A stretch of 64,000 nucleotides of DNA from NCBI GenBank assembly GCA_021397835.1, contig JAJFZO010000344.1, positions 3,038,001 to 3,102,000 on the forward strand, given 5' to 3'. The notes below the pieces were generated by a model. It saw only the letters and a program-made list of their open reading frames with translations, had not been told where the DNA came from and did no database searches. The number at the start of each line of letters is the position of its first letter. Within the stretch, counting starts at the first letter, position 1. The position numbers and the translations under genes are program-made. Source of the stretch: Moringa oleifera (lineage: Eukaryota; Streptophyta; Magnoliopsida; Brassicales; Moringaceae). Below are positions 25,272-37,134 of the stretch, in pieces.

Positions 25272-25737
25272 TTAATTGATGACTTCTGTTTGAGTGAGAG
25301 AGTGGAAAGCATCACTCTTTTTGCAAGAGAGACGCATGAAGTATTTCCCAAGTCTCCTTCCTAAAACAGATGAGGGACCAACATTGCTTTCAAGGATAGA
25401 TGCTGATCCAGAAGATAACTCCGCGAGAATTTGAAGAAACCAACCCATTTCAAAAGCATCCACCAACTAAAGTTGTATCCAAAAATGAAAGGTGAAGAAA
25501 AAAAAAGTAGCAAAGTTCGAGATATACATGCACACATTGAAAGAGAAAATGCTGGTTTGCTTTCTCTTTTGCCCTCAAAGAATTAGATAACTCTTCCATT
25601 ACTTCTTTAAGTTGGGCAGCTGCTCTCATCATCATTAGAACCTCCTGCTTTTCACCTGCCTGAAACCTGAAACAGTTATCTGAATTGCTTAAACATGTGC
25701 CACAGAAAAAGAGTGGCCTCACTTGAAAAACAAGCAT
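25272..25737 (-). CDS. Small unrecognised gene with helical / coiled-coil segment (partial model)
   Basis: Two minus-strand frames look genuinely coding. The upstream one contains AGEKQEVLMMMRAAAQLKEV and then MEELSNSLRAKEKANQHF, a hydrophobic-heptad helix. The downstream one reads VDAFEMGWFLQILAELSSGS to a stop at 25272. They join in phase if exon 25528-25737 uses a GTATAT donor and exon 25272-25466 starts after TTTAG. The true N-terminus is unsettled: the frame is open up to 25737, but the first about 24 codons look like intron. An upstream FEQELMDRNACF stretch near 25750 may be another exon, although it does not splice in phase with the donors I tried. It lies 525 bases past the AMSH stop, so an AMSH 3'UTR overlap is possible. 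Function unknown. It could also be a decaying gene. Confidence 0.5.
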
Positions 25738-26261
25738 TCCTGTCCATCAGCTCCTGCTCAAACTTGCAAAGATAACACGTAACAAACATAACACAGCATC
25801 AACGATCAATCCGATAGACGCATAAACTGAAACCCATTCATCGGGAGTACATCCACAACAGAGAGATGGTTGGTAATTACTTTATCATGCAAAATAATGC
25901 ACTACAAGTATTAACAAGTTGCTAATGACAATGTAAAAAAAGGCATACTTTGAGCTGCAAATTCTTCTATAATGTTGACTTGGAGTCAAGCTTCAAAATC
26001 ATCTTTTATGTATGACATCTGTATGACAAAACAAAAAGTCCCTACTCATTTCAAATGCAGGGAAACCAATCCACATGGAGGTCAACTGATTTCAGTGAAG
26101 ACAGATGAGGTACAGACAGCTGGCAAAATTTCCCTTTTTCTTACACAGACATGCTTACACTTTGAAGAGCAACTACAGTGTCAGAGACAATAATTGTACA
26201 TTCATGGTAAATGAACAACTTCAATGGCAAAACAGTACCCTTGCAAATAGAATGATCACAA

Positions 26262-29200
26262 TTATCGAAGATCAATGACATCAAATTTCAGATTGGGATT
26301 CATATATACATCTGTACAGGATGCGTAAATCGGTCCACCATCTGTAGGTTGGTTATGCGAATGAAAGCCCCGTTGCTGGCATTGTCTTATAACCGACATG
26401 CCACCTGGGGTTGTCAACCGGAAAATGCCATGGGACCTGTGAATATTCGGAAAGGTTAAGACTTGGTTCAACATATATGACACAAAATTTTCGAGACATA
26501 ATCAAATTGATGCTTAATTTCTTACCTTGAAGTATCTCTTGGTGCCATGACAACTGCCACAGCTTCCGGCAACATAATCTGAAGAAATTTTATTTTATTT
26601 TGTGAGAATCATAAAGAAATTATAAAACATACATGTCAGCTTCTTCTATGGACAGGAAACCCACCCAATAAGAATTCCCACCCCCGCCAGAGAGCCGTTT
26701 AGGCAATGAGAACAAGCCAATCAGTTTCTCTTCACATGTCATAGGCAGAATATTAACAGTGACCAAAAGTTGACCAGGATGACATCTACCTTGCTTCAAT
26801 TCCACCAAAGGAAGTGGGGAAATTATATTGGATGGATAATTAAAGGCATACACGCCTTAATCGTTTTTCTTCCAATTTTCTTCCATGGTGTATGATACTA
26901 AATACAACACACAACATATTGTTTACTCATTAATTTCCAATGCAACATTAAATGAAAGTAATATCTGATGTGACAAATTTATCCGCCATCACTTATGCCT
27001 GAATCAACAACTAGAATCAAATTACCAACAAGAATTTAAAGATTCATTTATGGAGGCATCTTCATAATAACAAATAACATTTACAATAATAAATACAGGC
27101 AAATACCTGATATGAGTAGTGGGTGTGAAGATCAACTGATGACATGAAACAAGACTGTGAAGGATGCGTCTGGAAATTGAACCATGGAGAATAATGAAAT
27201 AAAGATTATACTTGCAAAAACCAATACACGCAATAAGAAATCTGTGTTCTGAACTTTTCAGAAGAATGTGCATTAAATGGTTTGTCATTCAGAATGGCCA
27301 TCAATCACAAGAAAGGCTGAAGAAGTGACAACTATGTCATCTCATTCAACTACAAGCTGCATCAGTTTCCTTTATATCAACAATAGTAAGGCAAGTAAGC
27401 AACTGAAGATCTTGACATGTTTAATGGAGACCACAGGCATAATAATTCCATGAGATTTTGCTTTTTGAAATTGCATATTTCCACTTCTCTGGTATAATAA
27501 TTCATTACTTGCATCTACAAATAAAGATGGGACATCTGACCAGGAAATGACCATCTCTTTTGTACGCTAACTGTATATTTATAATCCAAAAACAAGCCTT
27601 TAAAGTTATAGAAATTTAGAGTAGCAACAAAAGAAAAAATGAGCAGCCTGAAGTATGATGATCATACTAGCAACAACAACAAGGGTTAACAGTGAAAAAG
27701 GGAAAATGGAACTGATCAATGTTGAGTAGAATTCAAAGAGGACCATACAAGCAATTCAGGGTTTCCAGAATATAAAACCAAAACGTAAAGAGGGAAGGCC
27801 ATTTCACCAAGCTACTTCAGCAAAAGGTCAAGAGATAATAGATATCCTCTACCGCTCTAGATACTCACATGAATCCATCCAAGTGGAAACAGAGATCGTT
27901 TATCCTGCACTTCGAATATTTCCTCTTCGTTTGTTGTCTGACACTGATCAGAAAGCAAATGTTTAAGGAAACAGTTGATGAAGTCGAAGTACCATGGAGA
28001 CATTAATTAGATCTACTCAATGCATGATGAAGAAACCACCATACCGTGTCAGATGTTGATTCCTGTTTTGGAATAATGAGAGCCGTAACAAAAAATTTTC
28101 TGTTCTCCTGTAGGAAGTTAAGATATGAATCGTTAGTGGGGCATGATGATTTTTTATCTTACCCGATTAGAGCAGTCTTATCAACACTTACAAGTGAACC
28201 AGCAAGCACACCACAAGTTTCTAAATTTTTATCCGTATTTGACTTGGCAAGCTTCATGAAGTTCTCCATCATTGTGGTTGACTGCAAGGTAAATAAATTG
28301 TTGAGACAAAAGAACCCAAATTATATCAAAGTTGTGACTAACTTACAGACAGGATAGTGAATCAAAACTTGACAATTGATTGAAAAGAGCGTAACAGTAA
28401 TGCCATTTCTGAGATAAAATGTGAATTGCAAAAGAAACAAACTACAATGACCATAGATGAAGTTGTTAGATACTTACAATGTGCAGTTGCAGGGGAGATT
28501 CTGAATGAACAAAACCATCTGTTGATGAATTCTCCATTCTACACTCAGCCTCGGCAACTTGGGAAGACATAGCTGGAATCAAATCTTGCACTTCTGCAAG
28601 CACAGCTGGAGGGGAAGGTTGTCTAATAATGTTGGTATGAACAAGGGCTTCGGGTTCTTCAAAGGAAATCAGGGAGCAAGGATCCTCAGCATGACACTTT
28701 TGCCTATCGTCTATTAAGGTTAGACTTTCCTCCACTCCTGATACTTCAGATCCTGAGTTGCTCTGATCTTTCTTAATTGCGGGTCCAGTATCAATGGATG
28801 GATGAAGACTGTTTCCCAAAGCAAACCACCAATGAAATGAATCCACAAAGAAGCTTTTCAAAGACACAAAATAAACGTGAAAAAAAAAAACATCATGGAG
28901 AAAGAAATTCCTCTCAGATTAACTTTCTGTTCAACCATCATACAGAGCTGACCAACACAGTTTCTTAATATGCTGTCCACATTACTTCGAGATGGACAGG
29001 TAGGGCAGAAAATATACTTCTAAAACTGATTAGAAGGCTAACCTTGGGATTTCCACTGTGGTGAAATCTATATTGGTTGGATACTGGACCTACGTTAGAT
29101 AAAAATTATCAGCATCTTTTATGTGTCAAAAACCAAAAGAAAGAGATCAATACAATCATACCCTTGTGTCACTCTTGGGGGGTTTCCGTGGACCACAAAG

Positions 29201-32173
29201 CCCATTTGGACCGAAAATAGAATGTTTGGAAAGAGTTTCCTCTTTTGGAAACAAGAAATTTACTGACCTACAAGAGACAGACAAAACAATCAAAGGTATA
29301 AATGGCAACATGAATGCCATATGTGAAAAAAGCACCCACAAATTATTGTTCCATATTATAATGTCAAGTCTTCTAACACATCATACGAATCATTACAATC
29401 ACATTCTGCACACACAAAGGGAGACAAAGGCCTATATGAACAACTCTCCAATTATCCACACCATTTGGAAGTATCAGTTAAATATTGTATCCCTCAGATC
29501 TGATGCATCTTAGGAAACAGAAGCGTTGCATAAAAACTAATGCAATAAGAGCAGCAGAAGGTTAAATAGGTTTACCTCATATTGAGCAGAAAATTCTTCA
29601 AACTAATATGATGCAAAAGTAGCTCAGTTTAAAAGACAGAATAAAGTTAAAAGAAATTGTGAAAAGAAAAGTCCAGAATAAAGGGAAAAGAATTTGTACA
29701 ATACTATAAGCACAACTCAAATTCAAACACATAAAGAAGTTGTACTGCTCAAACACAAGTAAATATGTTTATAGCACACGATTCTAAAATAGAGGCAAAA
29801 GTAAAAGCTAGAATTAACCACTCTATCCTGCTTTTGTTTGGAGGTCTGCACCCCATAATGCTACTTTACATTTTGAACTCAAAGGACTACTGAATAAAGA
29901 ACCCTCAGGATAACAACACTTACATCCTGCGAAATTGCTCTTCAACTGGCCAGCCTTGTTTCTGACTCCTCGGAAATTGGTAACTCAATTCATGTGAAGC
30001 TGGTGTCATTGCCTGCTAAAACAGAGTAGCAAATGGAAGGAAAAAAACTTTATTTTTTTGAGCTTAAATTACCATACAAGCTTCAAACAAGAATGACAAA
30101 GATAGTTATATAAGCATCCTATTGCTTCCTCGCTTACAAAATCCATAACAAAATGACACACACACAAAAAAAAAGGGTTGCAACCACTATTGCACAGTTA
30201 AACAACCACAATCGAGGAAAATTGAAAAAGATTTGTCTAACAGGATGAACATCAACTGTACCTTGGTCCCATTATAGTTACCCAAAGTTCCATTTTTCAC
30301 AGCGTGCCATTCCAAAGAATCATTTTCATGAAGATGGCCCTGCATATTTGCTTGATAAGTCTGCTTCATTTCTAATTGAATGTTCCTCTGTCGAACCACA
30401 GGTTTCAATTTCTCCAGCTCACTCAAGACATCCAATAGTTTCTGCTTAAACGTTTGAGATAAAGTTGAACCACAAACACTGAAGCTGGGAACGAATTAGA
30501 TAGAAAAGACTATAAAATAAAAGATCTTACCTTTTTCAAATCTTTTTGGCTTTGCAAAGATGCCTTATAATCTCGATGATGTGGTATTGTCTCAAGGACC
30601 AAACTGAAGTACAAGAAAAGCAGATGGTTTCAGAAACCATTCCAGGAAAAAACAACATAATATATTGAAACATAATATCTACCCTCCACATAGAAATTAT
30701 TCAGTCTAGCTAAATTATATGCTCTTTTGCTCACCTTGAAAACCTCAGAAGCATGATATAGAGATCCACTATATTCTTCTCTCTTCGAAATATATCAGCC
30801 TATAATATGTTCAGAAGCGGGAGATATCATTTACAACCAAAAATTACTCCAGAAAGAGGATATGATTTTTTGGTAATTTCATGCAGTTAAACGACATATT
30901 GAAAGCCAGAAATATGAAAGAGCAATATAACTTCATAAGCAAACACAATTAGAAGCACCAGGAATCGACTACACATGAGGGAAAAAGAAGCATTCTGCAA
31001 ATCTAAGATGCATAAGAGGCAACTGCAAATGATCATTTCTACAGATATAGGTCCAAAGCTCATAAGTCTACCATGAAAATGAAATTAGATGCTACAAGAG
31101 ACAAGGATATGGCTTAAAATACATGGAAGTTCTTGCACAGTCCATCTACAAAGTCACTCTATAACAAAGAAAGAATATGAATCTGACTATCACCCATGCC
31201 CAAATTTCTCAATGAGCTAATGATAAGAACAGCAAAATGAGAGTAAGTGTAGTCAAGAAGTATATCTTGCATGAATCCACAGGGCGCTTACACTAATCAG
31301 TCCACTGCCATGAGTATTTTCCCATGACTAACATTAATCTATCAATAGCTCCAACAGAACAAAATGGAGCTGTACAAAATCCACATTCAGAAATCATCCT
31401 CCATGTTCTCAAACACTTTGTGTCAAAAGAATATTACACAACTTAAGAGAACTGGCATCAAAAGCAGCCTTGTTAATTACAGCGACTTCTTACTTCAAAG
31501 AACTCCTCAATTTGATATTTGAAGGTTTCTGTAAGAAGGTCCTATATTGTTCTTGCCACAAAATAGCTACTAACATAAGCTAATAACCAAATCAACCATT
31601 GGAAAACAATCACATTATCTATGTGCTACAACTTTTGAACAACATGAGACAAGCCATCATGATCCTCAACTACAATCTGTAATTTCAGTACAATTCAGGG
31701 TTCTCAATGCAGGATATAGAGGAGACAAAATTTTATGCATTTGGCCTCAGTACACTGAAACAATTAAAATCTACCTAAAGTAGCAAAGGTAGCTAATAGC
31801 ATCATCTTACATTAATAATTCTCATAATTTACAAGTAGGCGCATCCATCCTCGTTAAAACTTCACCATATTTCAGTCAGCTACATCAAGATTACTCTAAA
31901 ACTTATAATTGTAGCACATGTACGCGAATCTCAGGCAGTTCAACTTCAGCAGTATTAAAGAAATCGAACTCCCAAAAAGAATTGCAAAGTAAATTACACA
32001 AACTAAAAACCACAATTTAGAATTATTATTCATTTAAGAGGAAAATTAGTAGGTCGAACCTGTCTGAGGATATTATTGGCGATCCTATAGTAGAAACGGA
32101 GAGAAATCCTATTATCCACATCGAGCCTCGGGGCAACCGCAGAGATGTTAATTTCCGCCGAAGAAGACCTCAT
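26262..32173 (-). CDS. AMSH: AMSH-like ubiquitin thioesterase (JAMM/MPN+ deubiquitinase)
   Basis: Fourteen exons on the minus strand (32173-32060, 30799-30735, 30603-30531, 30441-30262, 30012-29924, 29267-29162, 29089-29043, 28808-28478, 28281-28192, 28107-28045, 27943-27869, 27169-27107, 26578-26526, 26436-26262) join in frame to 507 residues, the usual length of plant AMSH1/AMSH3. The N-terminal quarter is the helical MIT/USP8-dimer-type domain (LRFYYRIANNILRQADIF). The C-terminal MPN+ domain has Glu356 (ETCGVLAG), His411 and His413 in WIHTHP, and Asp424 in SSVD, the complete zinc-binding JAMM set. Plant AMSH proteins cut K63- and K48-linked ubiquitin chains and act with ESCRT-III in endosomal sorting and vacuole formation. 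The variable linker exon 28808-28478 has the least certain acceptor. Intron 1 is 1260 bases. The paralogue (AMSH1 or AMSH3) is not decided. Confidence 0.95.
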
Positions 32174-33891
32174 TCTCCTTGTCAACAATTTTCCTGTCCT
32201 TTCTTTCTTTTCCTTTCGTCGCTAGTCAAACAGCATGTTTCACGGATCAATTGTTCAGGGAGCTTCGGAGGAACCAATCTCCGCTGTACAGACCCTGCGG
32301 AAAGGTCCTCAATGGCGGCTCCCGCTCGCGTACAGGGAGGAATGGTGAAGGATACGATGCAAAGGAGGAGGTAATTTGTCTTTGTCACCAGGGCAAATGT
32401 GGAAATACACTATCAAGTAGGAGCGTTTGGCCGCACGCTGTTATCTTTGTGGTACGGCCTCAGGAAGATATAATTATACGTTCCTTTTTCTTGTTTTGCC
32501 TTGGAAGGGCTTCCTTTGTTTTGGAGAATCATAATAAAATGCTAAAAAGTTTGGTACAATTGAAACATTTTCAAATTTCATTTTTCTTACCCTCCTAATT
32601 GTGAAGATTCTATTTTTATTTTTTAAAACATTTTGCGTATTTTAGGAAGTAAAAAGACTTCTCAAAAATTGCATATGCTGATGGTTTTATCTCTATCTTT
32701 TGAAAATATTTTTCAATTAATTTTGTTGATAATAATAGTATTATAATTATTTCATTTTATAATTTTATTTATTTTGAATTTTAATTTTTTTTAAAATGTA
32801 TATTTGGAATAATTTTTATAATTTTAAAATATAAAACATTAAAAAATAAATTTAATATGTTAACATGAAAAATTAAGAATATCTCACATGTATACTCTAT
32901 ATTATTACTTCACACAAGTATTATTGATATTATTTTAAAAAATAATTCAAAATAAAATCCAATATTTTGAACGGAAAATATAAAGAAAGAAAGAAACACT
33001 AAAAAACCTTTTCCTTGGAAGTTTCAGCTTCAGCCCTGTTTGCAGAAATGTCAATGGGAAGAATGAGTCCCTGGATTTTCTTTTCTTATATATGTTTGTC
33101 TTGCAACAATACCAGGTGATAAAAGTCATTTTGTTGATTCATTTGAAAGTAAATCTTGTCAAAATTGGACGTTTCAAAAAAAAAAAAAAAAAGGTGGTGA
33201 CTTTGAGTAACATAAAATAAAAAATTTTATTATTAATTCTAATATATGAAACAGATTTTTTCTCATAAAAAAATTAAAAATTTAAACTTAAAGTTTTGCC
33301 TCATCTTACAAATTAAACATTTGATTTTTCCATAAGATTTGGTGAAGATATTGGCATGTGTTTCAACAAGATCAACTCCAAGTATTGAGTTTCCAAGAAA
33401 GGGTGGTTGCATGCCAATTCTAGACTAGTAATGGGTATGATTGAGTCTCTTATTCCTAGATTAGTTAATTACTTTTTTTTAAGTCTTTATTTACATTTCA
33501 AATTATAGATAATTTTGTTTCATTTTTTCAAATAGGCTTATAAGAGGGCTACAATTACATTTTTTTGCCTAATTTTGATCTTTTCAACTCCTTTTGAGCA
33601 AATGTTATGAACCTCTTTGATGAACCAAATCTGCAATATCACCTAAGGAAGAAAAGAAAAGTGTTAAAATAGAAAAGCTCATGTGCAGGGGAGCTATTAT
33701 ATAATAGGAACAGTGGCCCCATCGGACTCCTAGAGCATGAAATTTGCATTATTCTGTATGTCTCTTTACGTATCTTCCTTTATTTTTTATAGCGACTTTA
33801 ATTGATGATTAATATTTATTATTTTATAATATATTTTATATTTTTGATTAATTTTTATTTAAAAAAATTACTGTAAAATATATGATATAAG
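32174..33891. other. AMSH promoter region and AT-rich spacer
   Basis: 32174-32500 is GC-richer and should hold the AMSH leader and promoter. The plus-strand open frame across it shows no family features. The rest to 33891 is AT-rich spacer with an A run near 33177-33193. Confidence 0.5.
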
Positions 33892-33960
33892 CGATGGTGA
33901 TGGTGATGGTGATGATGATGACGACGACGATGACGATGACGATGATATTGATGATAATAA
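33892..33960 (+). repeat. (GAT)n / (GAC)n microsatellite
   Basis: About 23 trinucleotide units: mostly GAT and GGT at the start, a block of GAC in the middle, GAT at the end. It lies in non-coding AT-rich DNA. Confidence 0.9.
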
Positions 33961-34789
33961 AATGATGGATGATTAAACTAAATTAGGTTAATTTTCATTT
34001 GATTTATGGATTGAATATTTTATTTTAGTATATTATGTATTTTGATAATAAATATGATGATTTGTTATTTTACTAAAATTTTTATATGCTTTTGTTGTTT
34101 TATTAATTTAATTCATTTATGAAAATATTTATTTATTAATTTAATTAATTTATAAAAAATATTTTTATTAAAATTTTTATTGTATATTTAATTTATTCAA
34201 TTGAAGATGTATTACAATATATATTAATTAAACAAAATAAAATAATAATTAAATATCTTAATTAAATAAAAATGTCATACACTAATTTTTTAATAAATAT
34301 TGTCAAATTGCCACGAAATAGGGTCAAAATACTATCCATGGCAATCCTTTGACATTGCCACGAAAATAATTTTATGGCAATAATTTAACTAGCCAAGAAA
34401 ATAATTTAGTGGTAACATTTTTATATTATAACAAAATAATTTCTTGAAAATAATTTCACGATAATATTAAATATTTTTCATGAAATTATTTTTGTGGTAA
34501 TGTTTACATACTGTCATGGAAGTTTTTCATGGTAATTTTTGAGAATTTTATCAACCATTACCACATAGACAAATTTTTATGAAAAATTGTCATGGTAAAA
34601 TTTTAATTAAAAATTAATTTTTTTACCAAGGAAAGGATTTCATAAATTTTACTTTTAATTTATTTTTTTAATGAAAAATATAAATATAATAATTCTTAAT
34701 CCTCATTGAATTTCTATTAAAATTTTGACAAAATTCCTAATGAAGTAAATTTCGTGGGAAGATTTGCGTTCTCATGAATCAAATACTAA

Positions 34790-34995
34790 ATTTGATTCCC
34801 GACTGCTTATTCCTTTTGTTTCTTTTCTATCTTTCAATCTAGTCTTCATTCTTGATAATTGAAGCTCTGGTGCCTCTAACCTTTTTAATCTAAGCTCTGT
34901 TTCTTTCAATCTTCCTAATGGAAGCTCTATATCCTTCAATTTTTTGAATCGATACTTCATTAATCTTTTAAATCGATACTTCATCATTCTTCTTT
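34790..34995 (-). repeat. Degenerate 30/24-bp tandem repeat with open minus-strand frame
   Basis: On the minus strand the sequence translates as two 8-residue units (MKYRFKRL, MKYRFKKL) followed by three 10-residue units (KDIELPLGRL, KETELRLKRL, EAPELQLSRM). Period is thus 24 then 30 bases. The charged, leucine-spaced pattern would make a helix. There is no start context or domain, so it is probably a fragment of a transposon-borne repeat. Confidence 0.55.
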
Positions 34996-35002
34996 AAAAA
35001 TA

Positions 35003-36790
35003 TGCTATTTGTCATGATTACTTATCACTTTCTTTAGACATATATGATGCTCAAACTTTGGACATACTATAAAAGTACCAAATGCTTACTTACATATGAT
35101 TTCTAATGGAGCTACTGGGTAAAGATATAGTCCATAATTACTTGTCTCGAGAGAAATGGAATTTAGGAAAAACTTTTCAATCTTAAATTATAAAGGAGAG
35201 TAAGTTTGCCACACATTCATTGGCTATTATAGTTCTCCAGTTTAATTATTTGAGTTAATTTTTGACTGACAGAATAATAAGTTAAAAGAGGTCATATCTA
35301 CAAATAAAATTTTGAAAATAAAGAACTTTCAAATGTATAACTTTGAACTACAACTTTGGAATTCCTTAGATTGATATAATATCATAGAAAAAACCGAAGG
35401 AAGGTGCATGATTATTATTAACCTCTATTATTAGCCCTAATGTGTTATAGTTTAAAAAGCTTTCAGACTTAAATCATTTGCTTTTTATGTCATCAAAATA
35501 TGCCTTTTCAAACTAATGGTGGATGATTTGCATTGACCATTGAGTAGGACACTACTTAACTAGTATAAAAAGTAGGCTTGGGTTCGTTTTTAAACGCATT
35601 GAGGAGCAAAGACTTAAGTGTGTGTATAGCCAGAGGCATTGGGTACTCTTAGAGAGACCTTTTTTGTAAAGAGTTCCCTTATCTTTAGTAAAGATTGAGA
35701 AAGAGTTCTTGTAATACTTATTTTCTTTGCTCGGCTTTTACATTATCTTGTCTTTTACATTTCTTTTTTTATGGACTGTGAAAGAGGGCTGGCTAAGTGG
35801 ACGCACTTAGCGCCATCACATCAGAGTTGCATGGATTCTGCCATTGACGGTATGATAGACTCGATAGGCTTATTGAGGGTGAATTAGTCCATGTTAATAC
35901 AATCTACTATATATCAACATAACATAGGAGCACAAACTAGGCAAACAGAATGTAGTTGCTAGTGAACTAAGCTGCATGAAGGTATAAACCTATGTGGCTG
36001 CTCTAAAAGGTGTCCAAAGTGAATTACTAGAACAAATAAAATTGGTAATAATGGAGAATATTGAATATACCTAACTTATGCAAAAGATGAGCAAGGGCTT
36101 GATCTAGAGATACTAAAACAAAAAACAAACACGAGGTGGGTGCAAGGCTTAATGTGTTACAGCATAACTTCATAAGTCAAGCCATGCAATATATGTTGAA
36201 GTGAAGCATGAAAATGCAGTGTGCATTATACTGTTACTATAAAGGCAATATAGCAGTAATAACATGTTACATTATTGCTTACAATGCATGATAAATCCAT
36301 CATTTTTTGTGCATCATGTTTTAACAATCTGCTATATGCCATGATCATTTATCACTTTCTTTAGACATAAATGATGCTCAAACTCTGAAAATACTATAAA
36401 AGCACTAAATGCTTACTCCATATGGTTTCTAATAGAGTTAATGAGCAAAGACATAGTCCATAATTACCTACCCTAAGAGAAATGAAATTCTAGAAAAGAC
36501 TTCTTAATTTTAAATTATAAAGGAGATTATGTTTGTCACACATTCATTGGTTATTATAGTTCTTTAGTTTAATTATTTAAGAGTTAATTTTTGATTGACA
36601 AAATAAGAAGTTAAAAGAAACCATATCTATAGATAAAATTTGAAACCAAAAGAATTTGCAAATGTATAACTTTGAGCTACAACTTTGGAATTTCTTAGGT
36701 CGATATAATATCATAAAAGAAAACTGAAGAGGTACGTGAATATTGTTGACCTCTACTATTAGTCCTAATGTGTTATAGTTTAAAAAGCTT
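35003..36790. mobile_element. LTR-like unit with a partial second copy
   Basis: Sequence 35010-35465 recurs at 36325-36790 in direct orientation with moderate divergence. Both begin around TGCTAT.TG.CATGAT and share the stretch ending TAATGTGTTATAGTTTAAAA. After the first copy comes a promoter-like TATAAAA (35564-35570), then a leader-like tract rich in CTTTTAC/TCTTG to about 35770. This fits U3-R-U5 of an LTR followed by a second, truncated U3. No gag or pol coding sequence is visible, and terminal TG/CA and a primer-binding site are not clear. Confidence 0.4.
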
Positions 36791-37134
36791 ATTTTTGAAA
36801 AACATTTAAGGCTAAATCATTAAATTTTTTGCCAAAAAGTATATAATATTCACCAATGTTTAATATAATGACTGTTTGTTGGATTTTTTTTTTTTTTTGG
36901 CTATTTTGCCTACAATGGGCTCAAATTATTGAAGCCAACTTAATAAGAAAACTCGATGCTTCATTAGTTTACTAAGTTTCTCTTTGATTTATAATGATAT
37001 TTCTATCTCATTGTCCATCAATTAGCAATAAACCACAGAACACTTGTCTCTTAAGTAATTTACTTGCACTTCTTAGCTATAAAGGAGTCCCAAACAATTT
37101 TTTTATGGATCATTAAGGAATGCAATGGAAGAAG

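Noticed and set aside
2234..32173. Functional unit of BTS (ligase) and AMSH (deubiquitinase)
   Set aside because: They act in different places on different targets, are 14 kb apart on opposite strands, and their nearness fits ordinary synteny.
32179..32598. 139-residue plus-strand frame
   Set aside because: It overlaps the AMSH promoter and leader, has no recognised motif, and begins without a convincing start context.
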